This document shows, in pieces, positions 21,701 to 36,700 of a stretch of DNA of 64,000 nt; position 1 is the first letter of the stretch; every line of letters starts with the position of its first letter. The stretch is from Thermothielavioides terrestris NRRL 8126 (Eukaryota; Ascomycota; Sordariomycetes; Sordariales; Chaetomiaceae). The stretch covers positions 124,001 through 188,000 of the forward strand of contig NC_016458.1 of the NCBI RefSeq assembly GCF_000226115.1, given 5' to 3'. Both the position numbers and the translations under genes were made by a program. The notes beneath the pieces were generated by a model. That model saw only the letters and a list, made by a program, of their open reading frames with translations. It was not told the origin of the DNA and ran no database searches.

Positions 21701-24700
21701 ACCCGTCGGGTGTGTCGGCGAGCTGCTGATCGAGGGGCCCATCCTCGCGCGGGGTTACCTGGGTAGGCCGGACGAGACGGCCAAGGCGTTCATCGAGATG
21801 CCCAGGTGGGCGCGGTTGGACCCGCGCCACTCTGAGAGAGGCTCTCGCAGGATGTACAAGACTGGTGACCTGGTGCGGTACAACTCGGACGGCTCGCTCG
21901 TCTATCTGGGGCGCAAGGACACCCAGGTCAAGCTGCACGGACAGCGTATCGAGCTGGGCGAGATTGAGCATCACGTCAAGGCTCATCTCCCGCCAAATGC
22001 GCAGTCTTCGGTCGAGCTGGTGGCGCCCGCACAATCCACGAAGGCGCTGGCCGTGTTCGTCTGCCTCCCTTCTCCCGCGTCCACTTCTCCAACCAAAGCC
22101 GACGAGGAGGACGATATCCGAATCCTGCCTATGGACGCCGGCTTCTATTCTCTCGCACAGACCATAGCCGGCTCCATGGCCGCAGAGATGGCCTCTTACA
22201 TGGTGCCCCGCGTGTTCCTGCCAGTGTCCAAGATGCCACTCACCTCGTCGGGCAAGCTGGACCGCCGCCGCCTGCGCACGATGGCCCACGCGCTTGCGGA
22301 CGGCATAGTTGCTTACCGCCTGGGAGCGGAGAGTCCGAGCGGTCGCGCACCCGAGACAGCCATGGAGAAGCAGCTGCAGGAGCTGTGGGCGGCGGTGCTC
22401 AATGTGGAGGCCGCCACGATCACGGCCGACGACAGCTTCTTCCGCCACGGCGGCGACTCAGTCGGTGCCATGCGCCTGGTTGCTGCGGCACGGCAGAGGG
22501 GCGTTGCGCTGAGCGTGGCCAGCATCTTCCAGGCGCCCAAGCTTGCTGATATGGCCAAGCTTGTCGAAGGATGCAGCGCCAATGGCGGTGCCAAGTCGCA
22601 AAACGGCGCTTCTGCTGCAAAACCCGTTGCGATTGAAGATGAACGTGCACCTGGGCCAACTGAACCTTTCTCATTGCTCAGCAAGACGAGCGAAATGAGC
22701 TTGCAGGAACTGCAGAACCAGGTCGCTTCCATCTGCCGCATCGACGTCGGTGCCATCGAGGACATCTACCCCTGCACTCCTCTCCAGGCAGGACTGGTTG
22801 CCGCATCCCAACGGCAGCCCGGCGCCTATGTCGCCGTGAATCTTTACCAACTTCCTCCTGACATCGATATGCCGCGGTTCAAGAGCGCGTGGCAGGAGGT
22901 CGTAGATTCAGAAGCCATCCTGCGAACCCGCGTCGTATTTGTCGAGGGCATGGGCTTCTTGCAAGTCGTGGTCAGGGGCAAAATCACATGGGAAACCGCC
23001 GCAACAGCGGACGAAGTCCTCGGGACGCGTCACCGCCAGCTGCCTCCGCACGACGGCGGCATCCTGTCGCGATACACCATCATCGGCGAGGATGGCAACC
23101 AGCCAACGTTCGCCTGGACGTCGCACCACGCTCTGTACGACGGATGGAGCTTGCCGACGCTGCTGGCCCGCGTCGAGGCGCGATACCGGAACCCAGAGGC
23201 CGACATGGCCCCGTCGCCGCACTACTCGCGCTTCGTCGAGCACCTGGCTGGCCTCGACGCCTCGGCCTCGGACGCGTTCTGGACCGCAAAGCTGTCGGAC
23301 TCCGGCACCACAGCACCACAGCATTTCCCCCAGCTGCCTCACCCAGGCTACCGCGTGCAGGCCACAAGCCAAGTATCCCGCTCGGTGCGCTTTGCCCGGC
23401 CCAGGGACGCAAACCTGACGCTGGCCTCCTTCTTGCGGGCGGCGTGGGCGCTCGTCGTGTCCGTCTACTCGTCCTCGGACGACGTCGTGTTCGGCGAGAT
23501 CCTCAACGGGCGCGACGTCCCCGTGGCCGGGATCGAGGACCTGGTGGGGCCGACGCTTGCGTCCGTCCCCCGGCGGGTCCGGATCGATCGCGCCATGAGC
23601 GTGCGGCAGATGCTAGCAGACGTGCAGGCGCAGCTCAACGACGTCATCCCCCACCAGTTCGCCGGCCTGCAGCGCATCAGGACGCTCAGTCCAGCGGCTG
23701 CGGCGGCGTGCGACTTCCAGAACCTCCTCGCCGTCGACCTGGCCGACGATGTCGCCGAGGACAGCTTGTGGAGCAACATGACGGGCGGCGGCTCGGCGCA
23801 GGGGGCCGAGTTCTTCAGCTACCCGCTCAACGTGACCTGCACAGTAGGACGCCGGAGCCAGAATAACAACGCGGACGAGATCCAAGTGCGTGCCTTCTTT
23901 GACGCCGGAGTGGTCCCGCAGTGGCAGGTAGCGCGCATGCTCGGCCTGTTCGAGACGGTGCTGGTGCGCCTTGCCGCGGCAGAGAGCCAGGGCGACAGGG
24001 TCGGCGACATGGAGCTGCTCAGCGCAGACGACAAGGCGGTGCTGCGCAAGTGGAACGAGACTCCCGGCCCGCTGGTGGAGCGGTGCGTCCACGAAATGAT
24101 CTGCGAGACGATGTCGCGCAGCGGCAGCGAGGCGGCGGCTGTGGTGGCCTGGGACGCGAATCTGTCCAATGGCGAGCTGGATGCCCTCTCGGGTGCGCTG
24201 GCGCGAGACCTGAAGTCAAAGGGCGTGGGGCCTGGCGGCAGGCGGTTGGTGCTGTTCTGCTTCGAGAAGTCGGCGTTCGCCGTGGTGGCGATGCTGGCCG
24301 TGCTCAAGGCCGGCGCTGCGTTTGCGCCGCTGGACCCTGCTCATCCCGTGGGCCGGCTCAGGGAAATCGCGGGCGACTGCGCAGCAGACGTGGTCCTGTG
24401 CTCGCCCAAGTACCAGAAACTCTGCGCCGACGTGGCCAGCACGGTGGTGCCTGTCGACACGGCCATGCTCAGGAAGCTCGAGAGGGCGACATTAGCCGGT
24501 TCGGCTTCTGATGAAAACGGTGAGTGGCGGCTCGGTTCAAAAAAAAATGAAATGTCATTTCGCTGACTGAATCTTGTTCGAAAAGCAGGATGCGCCCCAA
24601 GCGACGCGGCATATGTTATCTTCACATCTGGAACGACCGGAAAGCCGAAAGGCACAATTAGTGAGTTCAACGTCCTTCGGTCCTTCTTGTTCGAGTCACT

Positions 24701-27700
24701 TTCACGGTTTTGTTGTTTCCATTTCCCCTTACCCCCTTTTTGGAGCCGCCCCACCTGCTTGTGCGTCACCCTTGTCACCCCCACTTGGCTCCCGAGGCCC
24801 CACAACCAGCCTGGTCGCCCTGTCCAATTTCCCCGAACCGCAACTGCCAATCAGGTCTCTCCGGTTTACCATTTGATCGCACGCAATGTTGTCTCCCACT
24901 TGCTCAACCTTAACGAAGACATCATCAAATGCTGTTATTCATCATGTTTTGGGCGCAAATATCTGATGGAAAATTCCTTCTGTGCTGCCTTTTTCTGCCA
25001 AAAATGATCGGCGTCGCGAGTTGCGACCGATCCCGGCCGCAACCACCAGTCCGCTGGAGGAACCATGATCTTCGATCCTCTCCTTTCAATTTCATTATCC
25101 AGGCGAACGCCTTTGGCCCGTTTCTGTGGCATCTGCAATCAGATCCAAGATGGATATGATTTCACCTGTTCTGGCTACTAACCATGCCCAGTTTCGCATG
25201 CTGCCTTCTGCTCCGGCGCCGCCGCACACGGCCCGGCCATGCTCATGAACCCGCCATTCCGCTTCCTGCAATTCGCCTCATACACCTTCGATGCCTGCCT
25301 TGCCGAGATCCTGACCACGCTCATGATGGGCGGCACAGTGTGCGTGCCGCGCGAGGAGGACCGCACCAATGGCAATATCGCCGCTGCCATGGAGCAGATG
25401 GGCGTCACCATGGCTCTCCTGACGCCCTCGTTCGCCCGCGTCCTCGAGCCCGCCGAGGTTCCGCACTTAAAAACGCTGATCCTCGGCGGCGAGGCCATGT
25501 CCCAGAGCCATGTGGCAACTTGGGCCGACAAGGTGAACCTGGTCAACGCCTACGGCCCCAGCGAGTGCGCTGTCGTCGCCACCGTGAACTCCCATGTTCG
25601 TCCCTCGTCCAACCCGGCGAACTTGGGCAGGGGCCTCGGCCGCTGCTGGATTGTGGATCCGCAGAACCACCACCGTCTTGCGCCCCTCGGCTCTGTCGGG
25701 GAGCTGCTGATTGAGGGCCCGACCTTGTCGACGGGCTACCTCCGCAATGAGGCGAAGACTCGCGAGGCCTTCGTCGAGAGTCCCCGCTGGGCCTCGGACG
25801 TGTCTCTGCGTTACCCGGACATGCCGCCCCTGGTCCAACGCCGCATGTACAAGACGGGTGATCTCGTCCGCGTGTGTGACGATGCCTCGGGTGAGATGAT
25901 CTACGTCGGGAGGAAGGACGCATCGCAAGCGAAGCTCAACGGCCAACGCCTCGAGCTTGATGAGATCGTTCACCACCTTTCTGCCGACGATGCTGTTCGA
26001 CACGTCCTTGTTATACTCCCCAGGAATGGTCCCTGTGCCAAGCGCTTGGTCGCAGTTCTCTCCCTCCGAACACTCAACCATGTGCACTCCCGAAACGCTG
26101 CCAACCACACGGATTTTGAGCTAGTAATTTCGTCAGATGCGTCTACCGTTTTGGAGAAGGTCCAAGAACGGCTGCGAGAGAAGCTACCGCCGTACATGGT
26201 CCCGTCCACCTGGCTCATCCTCCGGAGCATTCCGTTACTTCCTTCCGGAAAGCTTGACCGCAACCGCGTGGCGGATTTTGTTGAAAAAATGAGCGAGGAG
26301 ACTCTCGATAAGGCCAACGCCGCCTACTCCACCACTGGCCCCGAAAAACACCACGCCGGCATGGCCCAGCCTGCGCAGAAGCTCCCCGTTGACGAGAGAC
26401 TCAAAGTCATCTGGAGCGAAGTCCTAAACATCGCACCTGAGAGGATCGGACCAACGATCTCATTCCTTCACCTGGGAGGCGACAGCATTACCGCTATGCA
26501 GGTTATGGCTCGGTGTCGAGCCCAGGGCATCCGCATCTCTGTGCCTGATATTATCAGCAGCAAATCTGTCCACGAACTCGCCCTCAAAGTCACTGTCCCC
26601 AAGGAAGAGCAGCATGCCATCACGGTTGCCGAGGAAGATCATCACGAGTTCGACCCGACGCCCATCCAACAGTTGTACTTCCAACTCATGCGGAACAAGG
26701 AGCCCTCCACCACGTCTCACTCGCAGTTCAACCAGAGCTTGCTGCGGCGTCTGGCCCGGGACGACATCAGCTCGGACGATTTTGCACGCGCCGTCCACGC
26801 CCTGGTTCAAACGCACTCGATGCTCCGGGCGCGCTTTCGGCGCGACGGCACGGGCAACTGGCGGCAGCGCATCACCTCAGACGTCAGCGGGTCCTATCGC
26901 TTCAAGACGCACGTCCTCGGCAGTGCGAGCCGCCTGGAGAAGCGCATTCAGAGCTCGCAGGCGGCGCTCGATATCCAGAAAGGGCCGTTGCTGGCTGCGG
27001 ACTGGTTCGCCGTTGGAAAAGACAAGCAGATCCACGTCTTCATTACGGTCCACCACCTCGTCATTGACGTGGTGTCGTGGGGCATCGTCCTTCAAGACTT
27101 GGAGACCTTCCTGGCCTCGGGTCGCATCCCGCCCCCATCCTCGATGCCCTTCCAGGCCTGGAGCCGCAAGCAGTCTGAGCAGGCCCAGGCGGAGACGAAC
27201 GGGCGGCGCCTGCTTCCGCACCACGAGACTGCGGACACGGACCTGGAGTATTGGGGCATGGCAGATATACCGAACCTCCATGGTGATGCGGTTATGGCCG
27301 ACGATATCGAGCTCGACACCGATACGACGGCTTTGCTACTAGGGCCAGAGTGCCACGCTCCTCTGCAGACCGAAGTCCTCGACATCCTGCTTGCCGCACT
27401 CCTGTTGTCATATCGCAACACAATCCCTGATCGTCGGGGCGTTCCCACCGTCTACAACGAAGGGCATGGCCGCGAGACCTGGGACGACGGCATGGATCTT
27501 TCACGTACAGTGGGATGGTTTACCACTCTTTACCCGGTTCACCTACCGGACGAGTCGTCTTCCGGTAAGCTTCTGTCCCCTGTCCCCGGTGACGACTCTC
27601 CAGAATCCCGCCTTGCTAACCAAGAATCCAGATGATGATATTGTCAGCGCCGTCCGGTGGGTCAAGGACTACCGCAACCGCTTGGTAGGCAAGGGCCGGC

Positions 27701-30700
27701 CTTACTTTGCCTACCGCCTGCTCACGGCTCAGGGCCGTGAGGATTACAACCAACGCTGGCCCGTCGAAGTCGCATTCAACTATCTCGGCCAGATGCAGCA
27801 GCTCAACCGGCCAGATAACTTCTTCCGCCCCTTGGATGACGATGTTGGACGGGGAGTCAACGCTGCATCCGATGTTGGCAAGGATGTTGCCCGCTTCGCT
27901 CTCATTGAGGTGTCGGCGCTTGTGGCCGGTGGCCGCATGAAGCTCTCGTTTGCCTACAACAAACACATGAAACACCAGGACTCGATTGCACGATGGGTGG
28001 CGGAATGCCAGTCCCTCCTTCGGGAAGCCCCACGGCGGTTACTTCAGCGTGTCTCTGAGAAAACACTCAGCGAGTTCCCCCTACTGCCCCTCACCTACTT
28101 TGGTTTGGAGAGCCTCGACCAGAGACTCCACGAGGTAGGCGTGAATCTGCGGGACGTCGAGGACGTCTATCCCTGCACGCCTATGCAGCGCGGCTTGCTG
28201 CTGAGCCAGTTGAGGGAGCCTGAAAAGTACGCATACAAGATGGTGTTCCAAGTCGAGCCTTGCCGCGGACAGGACATCGGCTTGCAACGCCTATGCGATG
28301 CCTGGCAGACTGTCGTCCGCCGCCATTCCACCCTCAGGACCATCTTTGTCGACACGGTGGGCGACGAAGGGTTGATGGACCAAGTCGTTCTTCGCAGCGC
28401 ACCCGGGCGCGTCCAGATGTTGGGATGTGACAACGATGGGGACGAGGCATTGCAGAAGCTTCAGTCCATTCCGTCGATAAACTACAGCGAAAAGAAGCCT
28501 CCCCATCGCCTCTCAATCTGCACAGCTGCAAACGGCAACGTCTTCTGCCAGCTGGAGATTAGCCACGCCGTCTGCGACGGCTCCTCGGCTCCAATCCTGT
28601 TGGACGACTTGGCCGATGCTTATGGAGAGGGCGTGATCAGGAAGCCCGTGCCGTTGTACCGCGATTATATTGCATACATTCAATCGCAGCCCCGCGGCGA
28701 GAGCATCCGGTATTGGAAAGATTACCTAGCCTGCGCCGAGCCATGTCTGTTCCCCTCGCTCACGGATGGAGATGTGGCCGCGCAGCCCTCACTCGGCTCG
28801 TACGCCGTCACAATCACCAACGTGACCAAGCTTAACGCCTATTGCCTCGACTCTGGCATCACTTTGTCAACACTGCTTCAATTCGCGTGGGCCTTGGTGG
28901 TCCGGTCGTACACCGGCGCCGACGAGGTCCTCTTCGGCTACCTCGCCTCCGGGCGGGACGTGCCCGTCGCGCACATCGAGCAAGCTGTGGGCGCCTTCAT
29001 CAATATGCTGGTCTGCCGACTTCACCTTCCCGCCGACGCAGAGGTCGGCGACGTGCTCGAGACGATGCAGGCGGACCTGGCCAATGCCATGAGTCACCAG
29101 AATTGCTCGCTCGCCGAGATGCAGCATGAGCTCCAGCTTCCGGGCGCCACGCTGTTCAACACGGCCTTCACGTACCAGAAGCGCACAACAGCCGCGCAAG
29201 CCCGGCATTCTCCCAACTCTGCGCTGCAGTACCGCGTTGTGAGCGCTGAGGATCCGAGCGAGTATGCCGTGGCGCTCAACGTCGAGGCCACGGACCAGAC
29301 GATCGAGGTGCACTTTAGCTACTGGAAGAATGTGGTCTCCGATGCGCAGATCCGGAACGTCGCGGCCGCTTTTGAGCAGGCGCTGAGCAGCCTCATTGCA
29401 GATGGTCGGGATGATTGCACCATCGGAGAAGTGAATCTTGTTGGCAGCGCAGGGATCCAACAAATTCGGTCGTGGAATGACGTTGAGCTGCCTCGTGTTG
29501 AGCAGTGCATCCACGATGTGATTGCACAACACGCGCAGCAGCGTCCCGTCTCGACACCGGCCGTCTGCGGATGGGACGCCTCCTTCACCTATCGCGAGCT
29601 GGACGGAGCGGCCGCCGCTCTAGCACGCCATCTGGTGAACTCTGCCGGTGTTGGGCCCGAGGTGTTTGTTCCGCTCTGTTTCGAGAAATCCGCGTGGACC
29701 GTGGTTGCGCAGCTTGCGGTCCTCAAAGCGGGCGGCGCTTTTGTCAACCTCGATCCTAGCCATCCCGACAGTCGTCTCGAGCAGCTCGTCCAAGATGTGG
29801 GTGCCAAGACAGTGCTCTGCTCGGCGAAGCACAAAGCCAAGATGGATAAGATCGCCGGTGTCAACGATGTGTTCGTGGTCGACGCTGCCGCCATTGCTGC
29901 TCTTTCCAGCAAGGCTTCTGTTACCGAAGCACTGCTCCCGTCCAGAGCCACGCCGTCCAACGCCGCCTACATTATCTTCACGTCCGGGACCACGGGCAAG
30001 CCAAAGGGCACTGTCATCGAGCATGCCGCCTTTTGCACAGGCGCCCTAGCCCACGCCAAGGCCATGTTCATGCATTCCGACTCGCGAGTGTTGCAGTTTG
30101 CGTCCTACACCTTCGATGCCAGCATCATGGAGACGCTCTCCTGCCTTCTTGTCGGCGGTTGCGTCTGCGTACCGTCGGACGATGACCGGATGAACGATGT
30201 TTCTGCGGTCATCCGCAACATGGGCGTCACCTGGACCCTGCTCACGCCCTCTGTGGCGAGTACCGTCAAGCCCCAGAGCGTACCCTGCCTCAAGACTCTT
30301 GTCACCGGCGGCGAAGCCATGGCCGCTGGCCACATTGCGCGATGGGGCACTCAGTGCGCGCTGGTCAATGCGTATGGACCAACAGAGTGCTCTGTAGTGG
30401 CGACTACAAGCACCAAGGTGGATGAATCTCGCCGCGTGTGCAACCTCGACCGCTTCAATGTCGGGACTGCGGTTGGCGGTCGCGTTTGGGTTGTCGATCC
30501 TGCCACAGCCGATCGCCTGGTTCCAATCGGCGCGGTTGGCGAGCTGGTAGTCGAGGGCCGCTTGGTCGCTCGCGGCTACCTCAACAACCCTGAGCAGACC
30601 GCCAAGGTCTTCATCCAGTCGCCGGAGTGGACTAAGGATCCCGGCTTTCCAAAGTCTATGTGGCTACACCAGGACACCATGTACAGGACCGGCGACCTTG

Positions 30701-33700
30701 TGCGTTACAACTCGGACGGATCCATCTCGTACATCGCGCGGAAAGACAACCAAATCAAGCTGAATGGGAGGCGGATCGAACTGGGCGAGATCGAGTTCCA
30801 TTGCCGCGGCGGCCTGCCAGACGACGCACAGTCCGCCGTGGAGGTGGTGTCACCAGCCAACAATCAGACCGCAACCAAGTCGCTTGCCGTTTTCTTCTGT
30901 CTGCCAAGCAACGAAGCCACTTCCCAGCCCTTTGCTCTGCTCCCCATGAGCGAGCCGGTGCGCAACCTGGCGCTCTCCATGGAGACCCACGTTTCCAGTC
31001 ATTTGCCGTCCTATATGGTCCCGCAGCTCTTCATCCCCATCTCGGCAATGCCGTGGACGAGCGCAGGCAAGCTCGACCGGAGGCAGCTCTACCGAGCCGT
31101 CGAACAGTTGAGCCGAGACGATTTGGCACTTTATCGGCTTTCTGCTGCTGCCGCCGCTGCAAGGCATCGGAGCTCTGCCACCGAAACCGAGAAGAAACTG
31201 CAGAGTCTGTGGGAGGCGGTTCTCGGGCTCCCGGCCGGCTCCGTCGGTCCCGGGGACAGCTTCTTCCGGCTCGGCGGCGACTCGCTGACGGCCATGCGGC
31301 TCGTCGGGGCAGCGCGTGTCCACAAGATGGTCTTGACAGTACTGGATGTCTTCGAGAAACCGGTACTGGCCGACATGGCGCGGGCGTGTGGCGGCTCGGA
31401 GGAGGAAACGGCCGTCGCACTCCAGCTGAAGCCTTTCGACATGGTCCCTGGCCCACGATCGCAGCTCGACGTCCTCTTGCAGGACATTTCTGCTCAGTGT
31501 GGCCTGGCTCGCGAGCAGATTTGCGATGTATACCCCTGCAGCCCCCTGCAAGAGGGCCTGGTCACCCTCGCAGCTAAGCAGCCGGGGGCGTACGTGGCGG
31601 TCAGCACCTTGAAACTCCCTGATGATATTGATCTGGATCGGTTCAAGGCAGCTTGGCAGGAGGTCTTCAATGACACGGACACGTTGCGCACTCGCATTGT
31701 CCATGCCGCCGACTCAGGATTTCTTCAGGTCGTTGCCGCGCCTGGGCCGATCGAATGGCATGACGAGCGAACGGTTGAGGATGCAATCGCCAACGGGCAG
31801 GCATTGGGCTCCCAGCACGGCGGCGCCCTGACCCGATACTCCCTTGTTCGGGAGACAACCGACCGTGGTGAAGGGCGTCTATTTGTCTGGGCCATCCATC
31901 ATGCGCTCTACGACGGGTGGAGCCTGCGTCTCCTCGCGAGACGAGTCCAGGACGTGTACAGCGGCAAGAGCGCCGTCTCGGATCAGCGTCAAAACGGCGG
32001 GGCAACCCGGCTCCAATACGCCAACTTCATTCACTACCTGAGCCGCAGGGATATAACAGCCTCGGAAAGGTTCTGGAAGGAGTCTCTGCGCGGTGCTGCT
32101 GCCATCGTTCACTTCCCGCAACTCCCGCCTGCCGTCGCAAACGAACGCGAAATGCCGATCTTCCGGGCAGAGAGACGAAAGATGCACGTTCGCCGCGCCG
32201 GCGCGCTCGTCGACATCACACTTCCAACCCTGGTCCGAGCAGCGTGGGCCATCGTCCAGTCTGCCTACACCGGCCTGGACGACGTCGTGTTTGGAGAGAC
32301 GCTTGCGGGCCGCAACATTGATGTGCCAGGCGTGACAGAAATAGCCGGTCCAACCTTCACCACGGTGCCCACAAGGGTATGGCTGCCTCGCGATATGCAT
32401 GTCGCCGAGTTCCTGAAAGACATGCACGCCATGGCCAGCCGAATGGTTCCCCACCAGCACCTGGGCCTGCAGCACATCAGAAGACTCAACCCGGATTGTG
32501 CTGCGGCCTGTGACTTCCAGAATCTCCTTGTCGTCCAGGCCGCTTCACCGATCCCCCGAGAGCAACACGGCCAGGAGCCGGATTGGGATTTCCAAGGAGG
32601 GTCTGCGGCTGAGAGCTTCTTCACTCACCCTCTGGTTCTGGAGTGCAGCGTCGCCGACACCGACATCGAGGCCACTTTCCATTACAACGAAAAGGTGCTC
32701 TCAACATGGCACGCTAAGCGCCTTGTTTATCAGTTCGAGGCCGTCCTGAAGCGGCTTGTCCGCTACTCCGAGAACAAGGAGGCCACGTTGGCCGACGTCC
32801 ACGTCATCAGCCCGGAAGACCAGGCGCTCATCGCGAGGTGGAATCGTATCGACGCTCCTGGAGGCGTGGAAGCCGCCGTGGACGCGTGCATCCACGATCT
32901 CTTCCTGGAGCAGGCAGCGGCGCAGCCGGAACGGGTTGGCATCAGCGCCTGGGATGCCGAGCTGACATACGGTGAAATCCGCGAGCATGTATCTCGTCTG
33001 GCGGTGCATCTCAAACAGCTCGGGGTCGGGCGGGAAACTCTGGTGCCCGTCTGCCTCGATCGCTCGGCCTGGATTGTCGTCACCCTGCTGTCAATCCTCC
33101 TGGCCGGCGGTGCCTTCGTTCCGCTCGATGCAGCCCACCCGCTGGCCCGGCAAAAGGAGATCTTGGGTTCCATCGCGCCGCCCCTCATTGTCTGTAGTCC
33201 CGAGCACGCGTCTCGCTTTGCCGGAGTAGTCGAAACACGCGTCGTGGTCGATGGTGTCATGATCGGCAGCCTCCCTCCTGTTCCGGCTCCTTCCCCGCTG
33301 GATACAGAGCCTCCGAGTCCCGACAACACGGCCTATGTTCTCTTCACCTCGGGCAGCACAGGGCGCCCCAAGGGCGTCATCGTCACGCACCGTAATTTCT
33401 GCAGCAGTTCTCGGGCCATCGCTCGCGCGACTCATATCGAACCGACCTCCCGTGTCTTCCACTTCGCCTCGCTGACCTTTGACACTTCGCTCATGGAGGT
33501 TCTCACAACGCTAACGCTCGGCGCCTGCGTCTGTGTTCCTACTGCAGACGAGCGGCTCCACGACCTGGGACCAGCCATGGCCCGGCTGCGTGCCACCTGG
33601 GCCTTCCTCACCCCCTCAGTCGCCAACCTGCTCGATCCGGACGTTGTCTGCCCGACGTTCAAGACTCTCGTGTGCGGCGGCGAGGCCATGCTTGCCGAGA

Positions 33701-36700
33701 CGGTTGCCCGCTGGGCCCATCGCGTTGAGCTCATGAACGGCTACGGGCCGACAGAGGCGAGCGTTCTCTCCGTTGTCAATCCGCACGTCTCCGCAGAGAA
33801 GGATCCCAGCATCATCGGCCGCCCGATCGCGGCCGCGCGGGCCTGGGTTGTCGAAGCGAGAGAGGACTGCAACGACCGGCTCGCGCCCCTGGGAGCCATT
33901 GGCGAGCTGGCAATTAGCGGACCCCTCGTGGCTCGCGGATACCTGAACGAGCCCGAAAAGACGGCTCGCGTGTTCATTGAGAACCCTGCGTGGGCGAAGA
34001 CGGACTTGCTCGCCAGCTCGGCTACCCCTGCCCCCACCCGCATCTACCGCACCGGCGACCTAGTGCGGTACCGACCTGACGGAATTATCGAGTTCATTGG
34101 CCGCAGGGACGGCCAGGTCAAGGTAAACGGGCAGCGACTCGAGCTCGGCGAGATCGAGAGCCGGTTGTCTGCCGACAGCCACGTGCGCCTCGCGCTCGTC
34201 GTGCAGCCCAAGGCCGGCGCATGCAAAACGCAGCTGGTTGGTGTCGTCACCTTAGCAAGCACCGCGGCGCACATCACAACTGGTGGCGACGGCGGCGGCG
34301 AGTGCGACCCCCTGGGCGGCCCCGCAGAGCAGCTCGCTCAGGCTCGCTCCGACATCGCCGATATCCGCGCTCGTCTGGCAGACATGCTCCCACACTACAT
34401 GGTTCCTTCCGCTTGGATTGTTCTCACTGTCATGCCGGTTGTTGTGTCGGGGAAGCTGGACCGGCAGAGGGTAGCGAAGTGGGTCGAGTCCCTCGACGAG
34501 GCTACTTACGAGCGCATCGCAAAGAATCTCGGCCTCGCTGGCGACGAGGGCGACAACGAGCGCCAGATGACCGGTCCTGTGAAGGAGTTGCGTGAGATCT
34601 GGGCTAAAGAACTGAATTTTCCTCTGGAGCGCGTCAGACTCAATCAACCGTTCATGAGCCTTGGTAAGTTCAGCTCATCATCAAATATTCGCCCGGGTTT
34701 CTTGAGCAACCTAAACTGACCTGGTCACGCACAGGCGGTGATAGCATCAGGGCGATGGGCGTCGTCTCCCGGGCTCGCAATGCCAAGATCAGCGTATCCG
34801 TCCAGGACGTTCTCCGGGCTAAGTCCCTTGCCCATCTCGCCCAGCTCGCCAAGCGGGCGCCTTCGACAACAGCAGCAAAGGTAGACCATGAAGAGGAGGA
34901 CGAAAAGCCGTTCGCCTTGTCCCCCATTCAAAGTTTGTATCTGCAGTTGGCCGGCAAGCACGACGGCGAGGCTCGTTTCAACCAGAGCTTCACCCTAGCT
35001 GCTCCCCGTCGCGTCACCGCCGACGCCATCAAACGGGCTTTCGATACCATTGTCCAGCGTTACTCCATGCTCCGCGCTCGCTTCTCCAAGAGGGACGATG
35101 GCAAATGGGAACAGCGAATCGCACAGGTGAGCAATTCCATCCTCCCCTCATGACTGTGAACGAGCTTCTAATTCGGCCGGCTCTTCTCGGCACACAGATG
35201 GGTCCTTCGAGCTACGCGTTCCTTGCACACCACGTGGGCTCTCGGCGTGAGATAACACCAGTCATTGCGGAAGCGCAATCCAGCCTCAACATCGAGCATG
35301 GCCCAGTATTCCGAGTCGACCTGCTCGACGTGGCCGACCAAGAGGAACAAACCATCGTCTCGATGGTTGCCCATCACCTCTGCATCGACATGGTATCTTG
35401 GCGCATCATTGTCCAGGACCTGAGCCAGCTTCTCGAAACCGGCTCGCTGGCGGCAGACGCCCCGCTGTCTTTCCGGTCCTGGTGCGCCCTGCAGTCAGCC
35501 CACATCAAGACACTCGATCCGAGAACGATCCTCCCCTTCAAAGAGACTCCCGCCGACTTGACCTACTGGGGCGTACAGGGACCGCTCACATACGGCAAAG
35601 CCAGGACCGAGACGTTCAGCCTCAGCGAGGAGATGACCAAGCTGGCTCTGACAGATTGCCACAAGACTTTCAGGTCGGAGCCAGTAGACCTGTTCCTGGC
35701 TGCTATTGCGCAGGCCTTTGCGCGGACCTTCGCTGACAGGGGCGTGCCGACACTGCACACCGAAAGTCATGGACGGGAGGCCCCGGCCGGCTCATCGGTC
35801 GACTTGTCTCGCACCGTCGGGTGGTTCACGTCGATCTGCCCCGTGGCCATCCCTGTTGACGGCGACGTCCTCGACACCGTCCGGCGGACGAAGGATATCA
35901 GACGCAGCATCCCTGGACACGGGAGGCCGTACTTTGCCCACAAGTCCCTCACGGGCGCTGCCGACTTCGCGTCGCCCCAGATGGAGGTCCTGTTCAATTA
36001 TCTGGGCGGTGGAATGACGCAGCAGGGTCATGATAATGAGACTGCCGACCCGCTGATCCGCCAAGTCGACGTCGCCGAGGACGAAAGCCTCGCCGATGTA
36101 GGGCCGGACGCGATCAGACTGGCTCTGTTCGAGATTTCCGCCATTGCCACGGATAACAGGCTGCAGTTCAGCTTTGTGTATGACAGCAGCTTGGACCGCG
36201 AAGCTGATGTCCGCCGATGGATCAGCAACTGCAGGAGCATCCTGGAGGAGATGGTCCAGGGTCTGATGCGCCACCCTGCCGAGCCCACTCTGAGTGACTA
36301 TCCTCTGCTGCCAGTCAACTACGACGGCCTTGACACACTGATTCGAGCCAGACTCCCGCGTGCCGGTATCGACCGTGCCGCTATTCTCTCCCAGGTGGAG
36401 GACATTTACCGTTGCACGCCAGTCCAAGAAGGCATGCTGATCAGTCAGCTGCGCAACCCAAGCGCCTACCTCTTCCACGCGGTCTACAACGTCACTCACA
36501 CGAACCCCCGCCAACGAGTGGCCCCCGACAGGATTGCCAATGCGTGGCAGAAAGTGGTGGATCGCCATGCGGCCCTCCGGACCGTCTTCATCGAGAGCGT
36601 CCGCCGTGGTGGCGTCTTCGATCAAGTTGTCCTGAAGCACGCGGACTGTGGGGTCGTCCTTCTCAGGAGCAGCGATGAGCAGGCGATGGAGAAACTTAGT

